From: Candidatus Hadarchaeum sp.
GTDB lineage: Archaea; Hadarchaeota; Hadarchaeia; Hadarchaeales; Hadarchaeaceae
DNA: 35,216 nt
Assembly (NCBI GenBank): GCA_020725895.1
Contig: DYTO01000009.1
Coordinates: 1-35,216 of the forward strand
Direction: 5' to 3'
Shown: positions 26,273 to 33,894 of the stretch, one piece after another
How positions within the stretch are numbered: the stretch's first letter is position 1
Layout of the letters: every line of letters starts with the position of its first letter
Made by a program: the position numbers and the translations under genes
The notes under the pieces: model-generated
Seen by the model: only the letters and a program-made list of their open reading frames with translations
Database searches by the model: none
What the model was told of the DNA's origin: nothing

Positions 26273-27079
26273 ATGGAGCAACCAATCATCGACAAGATAA
26301 ACGAGCTGACATCTGCCGGGAAGCCATTCGCGATAGTCACTATAGTCCGCACGAGCGGCTCCACCCCGAGAAAAGCCGGCGCGAAAATGATAGTCACGGA
26401 GGACGGGGACACCTTCGAGACGATAGGCGGCGGGTGCGCCGAGAGCGGGATAGTCTCCGAGGCTCTCGACGCGATCGTCAAGGGCGAGCCCAGGATGGTG
26501 AGCATGGACCTCGAGCCGGAGGAGGATGGCGGCGTCGGGATGATGTGCGGCGGGCGCGTTGAGATGTACATCGACGTCGTCAAGCCCCAGCAAAAGCTGC
26601 TGATTATCGGCGGCGGACACGTCGGCGAGCATGTGGCTAGGATGGGTAGCATGATAGGACTCTCAGTCACCGTCATCGATCATGTCGCTAAAAAGGAAGA
26701 CCTGCCTGAAAAGGCTGAGCTGATAAAAGCGCCACTCAAGGAAGGCCTCAAGAAATTCATGATAACGCCGAGCACTTTCATCGTCATCGCGACGCGGCAC
26801 AAGTACGACGAGGAGGCCCTCAGGGAGGTCGTCGACTCGCAGGCGAAGTACATCGGGATGATCGGGAGCAAGAGCCGCGTGAAGCAGATTTTCCAGGAGT
26901 TGGCAGACGACGGGATCTCGCCCGAATACCTGGACAGGGTTCACGCGCCGATAGGCCTCGACATCGGGGCCCAGACCCCGGAGGAGATAGCGACGAGCAT
27001 CTTGGCCGAGATCATCAAGGTTCAGAGGAGCCCCGACGCAACCGGCAAGAGCCTCAGCGACATCACCCGCGGTTCCTGA
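26273..27079 (+). CDS. XdhC/CoxI-family protein
   Basis: A 268-residue protein with the two family domains. The N-terminal XdhC/CoxI domain has VRTSGSTPRKAGAKMIV, GGGCAESGIV and MMCGGRVEMYI. A Rossmann-like C-terminal domain begins IIGGGHVGEHVARM and ends in the conserved GLDIGAQTPEEIATSILAE. In bacteria XdhC binds molybdenum cofactor and helps insert its sulfurated form into xanthine dehydrogenase-type enzymes. No such enzyme is in this window, so the client is unknown. Cysteine desulfurases upstream could supply the sulfur, by inference. Confidence 0.9.
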   Translation: MEQPIIDKINELTSAGKPFAIVTIVRTSGSTPRKAGAKMIVTEDGDTFETIGGGCAESGIVSEALDAIVKGEPRMVSMDLEPEEDGGVGMMCGGRVEMYIDVVKPQQKLLIIGGGHVGEHVARMGSMIGLSVTVIDHVAKKEDLPEKAELIKAPLKEGLKKFMITPSTFIVIATRHKYDEEALREVVDSQAKYIGMIGSKSRVKQIFQELADDGISPEYLDRVHAPIGLDIGAQTPEEIATSILAEIIKVQRSPDATGKSLSDITRGS

Positions 27080-27081
27080 CG

Positions 27082-27456
27082 CTAAACGAAAGAAAGAAGC
27101 GTCCCGTCTCCAACGTCCTTCCTCACTTCCAGCAGGAAACCCGTGACGTCTTCCATCTTCACGCCCTTGTCCAGGACTTCCTCGCTTATCCCCATCTGCG
27201 CGAGCATCTCCACCGAAGGAGCGCATGCGCACACTTTCACGCCGGCTTTTAGAGCATCCTTGAACATCTGGTCGACCGGCGGCGCCCCGGACATCTGGAT
27301 GGACTTGCGGCGCTCCTTGTGCACGATGTCGAGCCCGTCCATCGCGCAGTAGAGCCTCACGTCGTCCCCCATCGATGCCGACGCAAGAGAAAGCATCAGC
27401 GCCGGGAAAATCCTCTTCGGGTCGTTGGAAAGCAACACTAAGTGTAGTTTCACCAT
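27082..27456 (-). CDS. DsrE/DsrF-like protein
   Basis: A 124-residue alpha/beta protein of the DsrE-like superfamily (LHLVLLSNDPKRIFPALMLSLASASMGDDV at the start). Two Cys sit at VKVCACAPS (~76), the usual position of the reactive Cys in this group. Relatives carry persulfide sulfur or act with peroxiredoxins. It is the last gene of a four-gene redox operon, 21 nt after the thioredoxin reductase-like gene. The exact role is unknown. Confidence 0.8.
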   Translation of the reverse strand: MVKLHLVLLSNDPKRIFPALMLSLASASMGDDVRLYCAMDGLDIVHKERRKSIQMSGAPPVDQMFKDALKAGVKVCACAPSVEMLAQMGISEEVLDKGVKMEDVTGFLLEVRKDVGDGTLLSFV

Positions 27457-27477
27457 TTCACCCCCTTCAATTCCGTC

Positions 27478-28380
27478 TTACTTCTGCCTGTGCAGGTAAT
27501 CGAAAATCGCCCAGATGACCTTCGCACCGTCGCCGGCCGCCACGACTATCTGCTTCTGGGGGACGTTCGTCACGTCGCCTACCGCGTATAGCCCGTCGAC
27601 GCTCGTCTTGCAGTTGTCGTCTATTATGATCTCGTAACGCTTGTTCAGCTTGACGAGGTGCGCCACGAACTCCGAGTTTGGAGTATAAGAAATCTCGATG
27701 AAAATCCCCTGGACGGGAATTTCTTCCGGAGTGCCATCCTTGGTAACGACTATCCCGCTTACGAACTTTTCCCCGAGGATCTCCTTCACTCTCGTGTTGG
27801 TGAGGATGGTGACCTTCGGTTCGCAAACGATCTTCTCGCATAGCATCTTGTCCCCTCGAAGCTCCGGGCCGCGCTCGACCAAGTAAATCTTCTTGGCGAT
27901 CCTCATGAGCATCAGCGCCGCGTTCAGCCCGGGGCCGCCCGAACCTACTATTGCAACATCCTTGTCCGCGAATAGAGGGGCGTCGCAAGTCGCGCAGTAA
28001 GTCACACCCTTGTTGTTCAGCTTCTCCTCGCCCGGAACGTTGAGCTTCCCGTGCCTCGCGCCCGACGCTACAAGAACGGTCATCGCCTCGTACGAGTTCT
28101 TGTCCGTCTTCACGACGAACCCGTCCTTTGCCTTCTCGACCTTCAGGACCTCCTCGAACTTTGGCACGACCTTCAGCTCGTCCAATTGGTGCTTGAACCT
28201 GTCCGTGAGCTCGAGGCCGGAAATCGTCTGAAAGCCGGGGTAATTCTGAATCTCGGGAACCAGGCCTGTTCTTCCGCCCAGATCCTTTGCTATCAACGCG
28301 AAATTCATCTTCTTCCTCGCGGCGTATATCGCGGCCGTTATCCCGCCCGGCCCACCGCCGATAATCACGAGCTCGTACAT
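27478..28380 (-). CDS. trxB: Thioredoxin reductase-like flavoprotein
   Basis: A 300-residue FAD protein with the FAD loop VIIGGGPGGITAAIYAA, the redox-active pair CATC (~133) and the C-terminal FAD motif GLYAVGDVTN. The pyridine-nucleotide domain departs from the norm: the usual GGGxSA is VGSGGPGLNAA, and the HRRxxxR stretch that binds the NADPH 2'-phosphate is LVERGPELRG. Some archaeal homologues lacking these motifs use reduced F420 or another donor. With cofE in the window, F420H2 is a reasonable guess. It sits behind the glutaredoxin-like and zinc-protein genes with 4-6 nt gaps, so these are likely partners. Confidence 0.9.
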   Translation of the reverse strand: MYELVIIGGGPGGITAAIYAARKKMNFALIAKDLGGRTGLVPEIQNYPGFQTISGLELTDRFKHQLDELKVVPKFEEVLKVEKAKDGFVVKTDKNSYEAMTVLVASGARHGKLNVPGEEKLNNKGVTYCATCDAPLFADKDVAIVGSGGPGLNAALMLMRIAKKIYLVERGPELRGDKMLCEKIVCEPKVTILTNTRVKEILGEKFVSGIVVTKDGTPEEIPVQGIFIEISYTPNSEFVAHLVKLNKRYEIIIDDNCKTSVDGLYAVGDVTNVPQKQIVVAAGDGAKVIWAIFDYLHRQK

Positions 28381-28384
28381 ATTC

Positions 28385-28591
28385 TCACCCTACCGAAACC
28401 GGGCACTTCGTGTCCGAGTAAGCGCATATCACGCAGCACGAGCCCTTCGGTGAGTTTATCATCTTTCCGCACCGCTCACACTTGTAGAACTGCAAACAAA
28501 TGCCTTTCGGAACGTCTATATCCTGGACGTGACCGCAATTCAGGCATTTGATTTTCGCTTTTTTCGTGCGCTTCCCTCCAGCAAGTTTCAA
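28385..28591 (-). CDS. Small Cys-rich zinc-ribbon protein
   Basis: A 68-residue protein with three Cys groups: CLNCG (~16), CERCG (~38) and CCVICAYSDTKC (~52-63). The first two make a zinc ribbon. The GSCCVICAYSD end resembles small archaeal proteins found next to glutaredoxin or thioredoxin genes. It lies between the glutaredoxin-like and thioredoxin reductase-like genes with 6- and 4-nt gaps, so a redox or metal role with them is likely. No precise function is known to me. Confidence 0.75.
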   Translation of the reverse strand: MKLAGGKRTKKAKIKCLNCGHVQDIDVPKGICLQFYKCERCGKMINSPKGSCCVICAYSDTKCPVSVG

Positions 28592-28597
28592 AATCTT

Positions 28598-28843
28598 TCA
28601 CTTTAGATTCAGGGCTTTCTTTATCTCTGCCTGGTCGAAGCCGACGATTATCTTCCCGTCGATGTCCATCACGGGGACGCCCATCTGGCCTGACTTGTGG
28701 ATCATTTCCTCGGCCAATGCGCGGTCCGCCGCGACGTTCTTCTCCTCGTATTCCACCTTGTTGTCCTTGAAGTAGTGCTTAGCCATGTTGCAGTAGGGGC
28801 AAGTCGGGGTCGTGTAAATCACAACTTTTGATTTTGCAGCCAT
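28598..28843 (-). CDS. Glutaredoxin-like thiol-disulfide protein
   Basis: An 81-residue thioredoxin-fold protein with the CPYC active site (YTTPTCPYCNMAK, ~15-18), the cis-Pro region MGVPVMDIDG and the C-terminal GFDQAEIKKAL. Length matches archaeal glutaredoxin-like electron carriers such as NrdH types. It opens the redox operon. A TATA-like GATAAAAGG lies about 30 nt before its ATG on the minus strand, suggesting a short or absent leader. It is probably the substrate of the reductase encoded downstream. Confidence 0.9.
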   Translation of the reverse strand: MAAKSKVVIYTTPTCPYCNMAKHYFKDNKVEYEEKNVAADRALAEEMIHKSGQMGVPVMDIDGKIIVGFDQAEIKKALNLK

Positions 28844-28944
28844 AATATTCCCAAAACAATTGTGCCAGTCGCCTTTTATCGCTTATGAGTTCCCAATTCG
28901 AAACATCTATAAAAACTGCGGGTGAAGTTCTTGCGGGAGTTTGC

Positions 28945-30123
28945 GTGTCGAAAGTGAAACTTGCTGAGGGTGTCTACTGGGTCGGCGCCATCGACTGGAA
29001 CCTGCGCCACTGCGGCGCATACGGTGCTCCGAGGGGGACGACATACAACTCTTACCTAGTCATCGGGGACAATGTCGCGTTGATAGACGGCGTCAAGAGC
29101 GGGTTCGAGGACGAGATGCTCGAAAGGGTGAGGGAAATAATCGACCCGGCTAAAATCGACTTTCTCGTGAGCAACCACGTCGAGCCGGACCACGCTGGCG
29201 GCCTGCCCAAGATTATGGGCGTTTTGAAGAATGCGAAACTCGTGGTTTCGAAATCCGGGAAGGAACCGCTCAACAGGAACTACCACAACGACTGGGGTGC
29301 GATGACGGTGAAGACCGGGGACGAGCTCAGCCTCGGGAAAAAGACCCTAAGGTTCATCGAGGCACCGATGCTCCACTGGCCTGAAACGATGTTCACGTAC
29401 CTAAAAGAGGACGGGATTCTTTTCTCGAACGACGCATTCGGCCAGCACATTGCCTCATCCGGGCGCTTCGACGACGAGGTGGGGCCGGAGGCGATGGACG
29501 AGGCCCTGAGGCTTCTGGCGGTGGTTGTCAGCCCCTACCTGATGATCGCGAAAAACAAGGTCAAGGAAATAGAGACGAGCGGATTGAAAATCAACATGAT
29601 CGCACCCGCGCACGGGATAATCTGGAGGCTGCCTTCGAAGATAATCGACGCCTACAGGCGGTGGACGAGCGGCGAGGGCAAGAAAAAAATAACGGTGGTC
29701 TACGACTCGATGTGGGGAAGCACCGACGCTATGGCCAGAGAGATAACAAGGGGGATCTCGGACGAGGGTGTCGAGGTGAAGCTGTTCAACATGAGGGTGA
29801 GCGACCTGTCTGAAATCATGAAGGAGATTATCGACTCGAGGCTGATCCTGGTCGGCTCGCCAACGCTCAACAGGGATATTTTCCCGACCATCGGATACTT
29901 CCTGACTTTCCTGAGGGGCGCGAAACTTCCGAACAAGAAGGGCGCGGTCTTCGGCTCATTCGGTTGGGGCGGCGGCGCGAACAGGCGGCTCAAGGAGGAG
30001 CTGAAGCTCGCCGGCGTCGATGTCCTTGAAGAGGAGTTGAGCTTGAAGTATTCTCCCACTAGTGAAGAACTCAAGCGCTGCTGCGAGTTCGGTAAAACAA
30101 TCGCGCGAAAAATCAGCGGCTGA
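28945..30123 (+). CDS. fprA: A-type flavodiiron protein (FprA-like)
   Basis: A 392-residue enzyme reducing O2 to water (or NO to N2O). The beta-lactamase-like domain has the di-iron ligands HVEPDHAG, the His of MLHWPETM, Asp of SNDAFGQH and His in APAHG. The flavodoxin domain begins VVYDSMWGSTDAMA. I choose the GTG at 28945 (VSKVKLAEGVYWVG) because it has GGGAG six bases upstream, a TATA-like CTATAAAAA about 35 nt upstream, and matches family N-termini; the track ATG at 28885 adds 20 residues. Methanogen homologues take electrons from reduced F420, which fits cofE here. It is followed 4 nt later by the gamma-alpha gene. Confidence 0.93.
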   Translation: MSKVKLAEGVYWVGAIDWNLRHCGAYGAPRGTTYNSYLVIGDNVALIDGVKSGFEDEMLERVREIIDPAKIDFLVSNHVEPDHAGGLPKIMGVLKNAKLVVSKSGKEPLNRNYHNDWGAMTVKTGDELSLGKKTLRFIEAPMLHWPETMFTYLKEDGILFSNDAFGQHIASSGRFDDEVGPEAMDEALRLLAVVVSPYLMIAKNKVKEIETSGLKINMIAPAHGIIWRLPSKIIDAYRRWTSGEGKKKITVVYDSMWGSTDAMAREITRGISDEGVEVKLFNMRVSDLSEIMKEIIDSRLILVGSPTLNRDIFPTIGYFLTFLRGAKLPNKKGAVFGSFGWGGGANRRLKEELKLAGVDVLEEELSLKYSPTSEELKRCCEFGKTIARKISG

Positions 30124-30127
30124 TGGA

Positions 30128-31803
30128 ATGCAGGAAATTTCATTTGTGATTGGCGGCGAGGCAGGCGACGGAGTGATGAGAACCGCGAACTGATGGGCAG
30201 GATTTTCAACAGGCTCGGGCTCCACGCATTCGTCATCAACGACTACCAGTCCCTGATCAGGGGCGGGCACAACTTCTGCAGGATCCGGGCGGCCGACCGC
30301 CAGGTCTGGAACTACAAGGAGGAGGTCGACTTGGTCGCGGCCCTGAACCAGGAGACGATCACAAAACACGAAAGCGCGCTCTTGGGCGGCGGCGGGATAC
30401 TTTTCGACAGCGACAAGGCGAAGTACTCGGGCGTGGCGAAAAATTACCCGATTCCACTAACGGCGATGGTCAAAGAGGTGGGTGGAACACCGATAATGAG
30501 GAACTCGGCGATGGTGGGTGCTATCGCGTGGCTGTATGGGATTCCGCTGGATGTCGTGAACGTAATATTGGAATGGGCCTACGGGAAAAAGGCCGAGAAA
30601 AACATCATTCTCGCACAAAAGGGACATGACCATGCTAAGCCGAACTTTGCGCAGATCCTGAAAGTTGCGCCCGTCAAAAGGGAACCGACGCACTTCATCT
30701 CGGGAACGGAGGCGATGGTGCTGGGCGCCGTGAAGGCCGGCATGAAGATATACATCGCATACCCGATGACACCGACGACAAGGATGCTGACTTTCGCGGC
30801 CGCAAATGCCGATGAGCTCGGGATAGTCACGGTGCAGCCCGAGAACGAGATATGCGCGGCGAACCTCGCCCTAGGGGCTGCTTACGCCGGGGTGAGGTCC
30901 GTGGTGGGGACGGCAGGCGGAGGCTTCGCGCTCATGCAGGAGACTTTCAGCATGTCGGGGCAGAGCGAGATCCCGGCGGTCTTTGTGGTCGGCCAGCGCC
31001 CGGCCCCGGCGATAGGCCTGCCGACTTACACATCCCAAGCAGACCTGAAGTTCCTGATCAACGCAGGCCACGGGGAGTTCCCGAGGATTGTCGTGGCACC
31101 GGGCGATCCAGAGGAGGCATTCGTGAAGACAGGTGAGGTGATGAACCTCGCCTGGAAGCACCAGGTGCCGGCGATCGTGATAACGGACAAGCACCAGCAG
31201 GAGAGCTACATGAGCATCGCGATTGACGAGGGCAAGGTTTCCGTCGAGCAGCCGGGCCTGGCCGAGGGCTGGGAAGGCGAGTACAAGCGCTACAAGTTCA
31301 CGGAGAGTGGTGTCTCGCCAATGGCATTTCCAGGAAAGCCTGGCGCTGTGGTCAAGGTCACAGGATACGAGCACGACGAGGACGGCTACCCGATAGAAGG
31401 GGGCCTGATGGACAAGAGAATGGGGAAGATGAAGGGGACGATTGATGATTTGAAAAAGAGAGAGACCGTGAAGGCCTATGGCGGCGAGAACGCTGAGAAC
31501 CTGATTGTCGCGTGGGGTTCGACGAAGGGCGCCGTCATCGAGGCGATGAGGCTGATCGACAAGCCCCTGAAATTCCTGCACATGATTTACCTGACTCCTT
31601 TCCCGGATTGGGAAGTCATGAAGCACCTCGAGAAGGCGAAGCATTCCGTTTGCATCGAAGCGAACATGACCGGGCAGCTCCGCTCTTACATCCGCGAACA
31701 GACGGGCCACCTGATCGATAAATCGATCCTGAAGTACGACGGGCGGCAGTTCGACCCGACAGGCCTGGCCAAGGAAATCAAGGGGGCTTTCGAATGGAAA
31801 TGA
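30128..31803 (+). CDS. korA: 2-oxoacid:ferredoxin oxidoreductase gamma-alpha fusion subunit, frameshifted near the 5' end
   Basis: The intact ORF 30193-31803 (536 aa) lacks the conserved beginning. Reading from the ATG at 30128 gives MQEISFVIGGEAGDGVMRT, the normal gamma-domain start, then a stop; the sequence resumes in another frame as ELMGRIFNRLGLHAF. One missing G in ACCGCGAAC (expected ACCGGCGAAC, near 30185) would restore a continuous protein of about 558 residues. The gamma domain (~1-190) is followed by the alpha domain with IYIAYPMTPTTR and VQPENEICAANLALGAA. This is the Sulfolobus-type two-subunit enzyme (2-oxoglutarate, pyruvate or related substrates). Its end overlaps the beta gene by 10 nt. 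Confidence 0.85.
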
Positions 31804-32645
31804 AGGATTTCAGCACCCCAACGAAAATCACATGGTGCCCTGGCTGCGGCAACTTCACTATCCTGACGGCGGTGAAGCAGGCGATGGCCGATTACGTGAA
31901 CTCCGGCAAATCGAAACCGGAAAACATAGTGATGGCCTCGGGGATCGGTTGCCACGGGAAGATCTCCGACTACATCAAGGTGAACAGCTACTACAGCCTG
32001 CACGGGAGGGTCCCGCCGCCGATGATGGGGATAAAGGTCGCGAACCAGAGGTTGAAGGTGATCGGCTTCGCTGGAGACGGCGACGCTTATGACGAGGGGA
32101 TAAGCCACCTCGTCCACGCCGCGAGGAGAAACCTCGACGTGACATTCATCGTGCACGACAACCAGGTCTTCGCTCTCACGACACAGCAGGCCACCCCGAC
32201 GACGCCGATAGGTTTCAAGACGAAATCCACGCCGAAGGGGAGCTTCGAGCACCCGATGAACCCGCTCCACGTGATGCTGGCGTGCGGCGCGACATTCGTC
32301 GGGCGCGGCTTCAGCGGCAGCCTCCCGCACCTGCGCTCGCTTTTCCTGAAGGCGATAAACCACAGGGGTTTCGCTTTCATAGACGTGATGCAGGACAGCC
32401 GCGTCTTCAACCCATTCGCGGAACTGGTCAAGCCGAGGGTCTACGACCTGAACGAGACAGGGCACGACGTGAAGGACTTCCAGGCTGCCTGGGAGAAAGC
32501 GAAAGACATGGGTGAAAAGATACCGATCGGGGTCTTCTATCAGGTCGAGAAGGAGACATACGAGAAACAGCTGCTCGGCGACCGCGTCCTATCCGAGGAG
32601 AAACCTCTTGCATCAGTCAAACAAGTGTTGAACGAATTCCTTTAG
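31794..32645 (+). CDS. korB: 2-oxoacid:ferredoxin oxidoreductase beta subunit
   Basis: A 283-residue thiamine-diphosphate subunit. WCPGCGNFTILTAV supplies Cys ligands for the Fe-S cluster and GFAGDGDAYDEGISH is the thiamine-diphosphate motif, with HDNQVFALTTQQATPTTP as its metal-binding end. The start is the ATG at 31794 inside the end of the alpha gene, preceded by GGGGG; an in-frame ATG two codons on is an alternative. There is no intein here, unlike PorB. Substrate preference is unclear and the symbol indicates family only. It ends in TAG, 1 nt before the convergent ferredoxin gene. Confidence 0.92.
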   Translation: MEMKDFSTPTKITWCPGCGNFTILTAVKQAMADYVNSGKSKPENIVMASGIGCHGKISDYIKVNSYYSLHGRVPPPMMGIKVANQRLKVIGFAGDGDAYDEGISHLVHAARRNLDVTFIVHDNQVFALTTQQATPTTPIGFKTKSTPKGSFEHPMNPLHVMLACGATFVGRGFSGSLPHLRSLFLKAINHRGFAFIDVMQDSRVFNPFAELVKPRVYDLNETGHDVKDFQAAWEKAKDMGEKIPIGVFYQVEKETYEKQLLGDRVLSEEKPLASVKQVLNEFL

Positions 32646-32837
32646 CTACTCCTCGACCCAAGAAATCGCTTCGACGGGGCAGGCTTTTATCGCCTCTTCT
32701 ATCGTCGCCTCATCCGCGCAGTTCTGGTATTTCACGTGGGACTTGCCGTCACTCTCGATCTCGAAAACTTCTGGCGCGATGGCGACGCACGTCTGAGAAC
32801 CGATGCATTTGTTCTTGTCAACCACTAACTTCCTCAT
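32646..32837 (-). CDS. Single-cluster ferredoxin, probably [3Fe-4S] type
   Basis: A 63-residue ferredoxin with CIGSQTC near residue 11 and ACPVEAI near the end. The second position of the usual CxxCxxC is Ser, leaving three Cys ligands. This matches small ferredoxins of the CxxAGxCxxxAPxVF kind that carry [3Fe-4S], as does APEVFEI. The cluster could also be a Ser-ligated [4Fe-4S]. A TATA-like AATTATATA lies about 35 nt before the ATG. The next-door oxidoreductase may be a partner. Confidence 0.88.
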   Translation of the reverse strand: MRKLVVDKNKCIGSQTCVAIAPEVFEIESDGKSHVKYQNCADEATIEEAIKACPVEAISWVEE

Positions 32838-32932
32838 TCATCCACAGTTCAATTCTGAACGTCGGGCCGTATATAATTTTTGAAACAAAAAAGTAAAACC
32901 CAGGCCGGTCGCGCCGACCTGGAAACTCAAGG

Positions 32933-33418
32933 TCACTTCCCGAGCAGGGTCTCGAAAGTGTCCTCGTGCTCTATTTCCTCGCCCATTATGTGGCGGATTA
33001 TGTGGAATGTCTGAGGATCCTTTATCCCGTCCTTGAGCTTCTTCAGTATCTTTTCGTAAGTGTCCAAGGCGCACTGCTCAGCCTCGATGACGGCCTTGAT
33101 GATCCCCTCGACGTTGCTCATCTTGACCGGGAGGTTGACCTTCTTGCAGTTGGAAATCTTGATTATCTCCTCGAAGTTCTTCGGGGGAACTCCGCCCATG
33201 TAGATTATCCTGTCCGCAAGCTCGTCCGCGTGCTCGAGCTCTTCCTTCGCGATGCGCTCAAGCTCGCTCGCCACCGGCGGAGCGCTGACGCCCGCAGCGT
33301 TCCTTGCGCCCCAGCCGTAGTAGTAGTATGCGATCCACTCGTCTGCGTAAGCCCTCTTCAAATCATCTATCAACTCGTCGACTTTCGGTCCAACCAATTC
33401 TCTTCCTTTGGTTCCCAT
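32933..33418 (-). CDS. Dps-like ferritin (DPSL/thioferritin type)
   Basis: A 161-residue four-helix-bundle protein. Two ExxH di-iron motifs are visible, EELEH (E60/H63) and EEIEH (E148/H151), with further Glu at ~27 and ~112-114. Two Cys (C91 in SNCKKVNLP and C116 in EQCALDTYEK) are 25 residues apart, the spacing of the conserved pair beside the iron site in archaeal Dps-like proteins. These form 12-subunit cages that oxidise iron with H2O2 and protect DNA. The start has GGAGGTG upstream. TATA-like AATATAAGATAA is present further upstream. Peroxide or iron control is likely but not visible. Confidence 0.85.
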   Translation of the reverse strand: MGTKGRELVGPKVDELIDDLKRAYADEWIAYYYYGWGARNAAGVSAPPVASELERIAKEELEHADELADRIIYMGGVPPKNFEEIIKISNCKKVNLPVKMSNVEGIIKAVIEAEQCALDTYEKILKKLKDGIKDPQTFHIIRHIMGEEIEHEDTFETLLGK

Positions 33419-33514
33419 CTTTTCACCTCCGGTTTTTCATATAATTATCTTATATTCGACTGCATCGGTTAAAAACCTTGCTTTGGTCAGCGACGTTTGA
33501 CAAAACCCGCTTGC

Positions 33515-33826
33515 TTATTTCTCGATCTTTATCGCCTGGGTCGGGCAGCTTACCTCGCACGCCATGCACTTTATGCAGTCCGGCTCACGCACTGGGTCGG
33601 ATTTCTTTTCTGAAGTCGGGTGCCCCGAAGTGTTCACCATCTCGTAAACGTTGACCGGGCAGACCTCGACGCAGATCCCGTCGCCGTTGCAAGTGTCCCA
33701 GTCGACGCAAGTCTGGCTGCCGTGGACTCCCAACTTTTTGGGAGGTGAAACCGGCCCCCAGACGTCGTGTCCCGCGTGCTTCTCGACCACTTTCATCTTG
33801 CTCTTGAAATCAGGGTCTATCGCCAT
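33515..33826 (-). CDS. Zinc-containing dicluster ferredoxin (Sulfolobus type)
   Basis: A 103-residue ferredoxin, the same length as the zinc ferredoxin of Sulfolobus. The N-terminal extension carries the zinc ligands H17, H20 (KHAGHDVWGP) and H35, with D77 completing the site (KSDPV). Cluster I is CNGDGICVEVCP with Asp49 in place of the second Cys, indicating [3Fe-4S]. Cluster II is CIKCMACEVSCP for [4Fe-4S]. In Sulfolobus this protein accepts electrons from 2-oxoacid:ferredoxin oxidoreductase, whose Sulfolobus-type genes lie 1 kb away. It is divergent from the CDF transporter. Confidence 0.95.
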   Translation of the reverse strand: MAIDPDFKSKMKVVEKHAGHDVWGPVSPPKKLGVHGSQTCVDWDTCNGDGICVEVCPVNVYEMVNTSGHPTSEKKSDPVREPDCIKCMACEVSCPTQAIKIEK

Positions 33827-33885
33827 ATTATCGTGCTAAACTTGCTTTTGGGTTAAAAAACGTTGCCGCGTTCGCTGGGATGTAG

Positions 33886-33893
33886 TTTATAAT
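33886..33893 (+). promoter_or_regulatory. TATA-like box of the CDF transporter gene
   Basis: TTTATAAT touches the first ATG (33895) but is about 26 nt before the ATG at 33916. This spacing suggests a leaderless message starting at the second ATG. Confidence 0.4.
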
Positions 33894-33894
33894 C

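Noticed and set aside
31794-32645. A second intein in the korB-type beta subunit
   Set aside because: The thiamine-diphosphate motif is continuous and the length is normal (283 residues).
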